Assembly (NCBI GenBank): GCA_948829205.1
Contig: CAQLOA010000101.1
Span: forward strand, 1-5,816
DNA from: an uncultured Eggerthellaceae bacterium
GTDB taxonomy: Bacteria; Actinomycetota; Coriobacteriia; Coriobacteriales; Eggerthellaceae
Reading direction: 5' to 3'
Length of the DNA: 5,816 nucleotides
In this document: in pieces, positions 5,326 through 5,816 of the stretch
Layout of the letters: the number at the start of each line of letters is the position of its first letter
Position numbering within the stretch: the first letter of the stretch is position 1
Position numbers and translations under genes: made by a program
Notes under the pieces: generated by a model
The model's database searches: none
The model's input: the letters and a program-made list of their open reading frames with translations, nothing else
Told to the model about the DNA's origin: nothing

Positions 5326-5816
5326 GCGGAAACGCATTGTTCGGCCGCTACTGGCCGGCGGACAGCGTGGTTCACGGGCTCGACCCCCGCACCAAGGTGC
5401 TGGGCACCCTGTTCGTGGTGGTCGCCGTCTTCTGCGCCGCGAACGCCGCGGGTCTTGCCCTGGTGGCGGCCTTCTTTGTGGCGGTGGTGCTGGCGGCGCG
5501 CATCCCGATCTCTCAGGCGCTGCGCTCCATAGCGCCGCTGCTGTTCATCGTGGTGCTGACCGGGCTGTTCAACCTGCTGTTCGTGCAGGGCGGCCAGGTG
5601 TACGTCGACTGGGGATGGCTGCGCATAAGCGAGGAAGGCGCGATGCAGGCCGCCTTCATCTCCGCGCGGCTGCTGCTTCTGCTTCTTGCCGGAAGCCTGC
5701 TGACGCTCACGACCACTTCCATGGACATAACCGAAGCCGTGGAAAGGCTTCTGCAGCCGCTGTCGTCCATCGGCGTGCCTACTCACGAGTTCGCCTTCGT
5801 CATGGGCACGGCGCTG
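5322..5816 (+). CDS. ecfT: EcfT, ECF transporter transmembrane coupling subunit (3' partial)
   Basis: Membrane protein that holds the S component against the ATPases and transmits ATP-driven motion. The first 165 codons are present with no stop, so the gene runs past the window. The N-terminus MSGNALFGRYWPADSVVHGL followed by DPRTKVLG (21-28) carries the classic EcfT pattern of a short lead, then H-x-LDPRxK. Hydrophobic segments lie near 24-39, 42-59, 69-88 and 108-131. The visible part ends in a region (THEFAFVMGTAL) that in this family precedes the cytosolic coupling helices, so the Arg-containing motifs that dock on EcfA are not in view. The ATG shares ATGA with the ecfA stop, a usual sign of translational coupling and a fixed subunit ratio. 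The start is chosen for that overlap, the SD-like GGAAGGGGG, and the family-typical N-terminus. Confidence 0.95.
   Translation, partial: MSGNALFGRYWPADSVVHGLDPRTKVLGTLFVVVAVFCAANAAGLALVAAFFVAVVLAARIPISQALRSIAPLLFIVVLTGLFNLLFVQGGQVYVDWGWLRISEEGAMQAAFISARLLLLLLAGSLLTLTTTSMDITEAVERLLQPLSSIGVPTHEFAFVMGTAL

Noticed and set aside
4332..5786. Reverse-strand open frame of 484 codons opposite ecfA and ecfT
   Set aside because: Same artefact; the forward strand encodes complete ABC and EcfT motifs across the same bases.

Overview
The window reads as GC-rich chromosomal DNA from an actinobacterium, most likely class Coriobacteriia (Eggerthellaceae type). The reasons are high GC with strong third-position bias, tight gene packing, a fused ECF-transporter ATPase, and frequent ATA isoleucine codons, which are rare in Streptomyces-like GC-rich genomes. 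The taxonomic call is an inference from style and not from a database match.

Region 1 (1-2504) is a signalling operon. It opens inside a gene whose start lies just upstream of the window. That gene encodes a multidomain response regulator with the order receiver, HD-GYP, PAS-like, GGDEF, so it carries both a c-di-GMP hydrolase-type and a c-di-GMP synthase-type catalytic domain. A 67-base gap with two small hairpins separates it from a stand-alone histidine phosphotransfer (Hpt) protein of 121 residues. The pair looks like the output end of a multistep phosphorelay whose sensor kinase is not in view.

Region 2 (2505-2766) is regulatory. A probable intrinsic terminator closes the Hpt gene. A perfect TATAAT box follows, and a full FMN riboswitch (RFN element, about 2572-2755) starts about five bases after the expected transcription start. 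The 3' strand of its closing helix runs into the Shine-Dalgarno sequence of the next gene, and there is no room for a terminator, so control is probably translational.

Region 3 (2767-5816) is a complete ECF-type vitamin importer in one operon: ribU (riboflavin-binding S component), a single gene that fuses the two ATPases EcfA1 and EcfA2, and ecfT (transmembrane coupling subunit, cut by the window end). The ecfA and ecfT genes overlap by ATGA. RibU captures riboflavin, EcfT couples it to the ATPase, and FMN made in the cell from riboflavin would shut down translation of at least ribU.

The two halves show no functional link beyond adjacency. No mobile elements, tRNA or rRNA genes, or CRISPR arrays were seen. 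No clearly new system was found. The most unusual items are the bifunctional-looking c-di-GMP regulator with a lysine-to-arginine receiver change, the riboswitch whose P1 abuts the ribosome binding site and whose core deviates at one base, and the insertion and tail in the fused ATPase.
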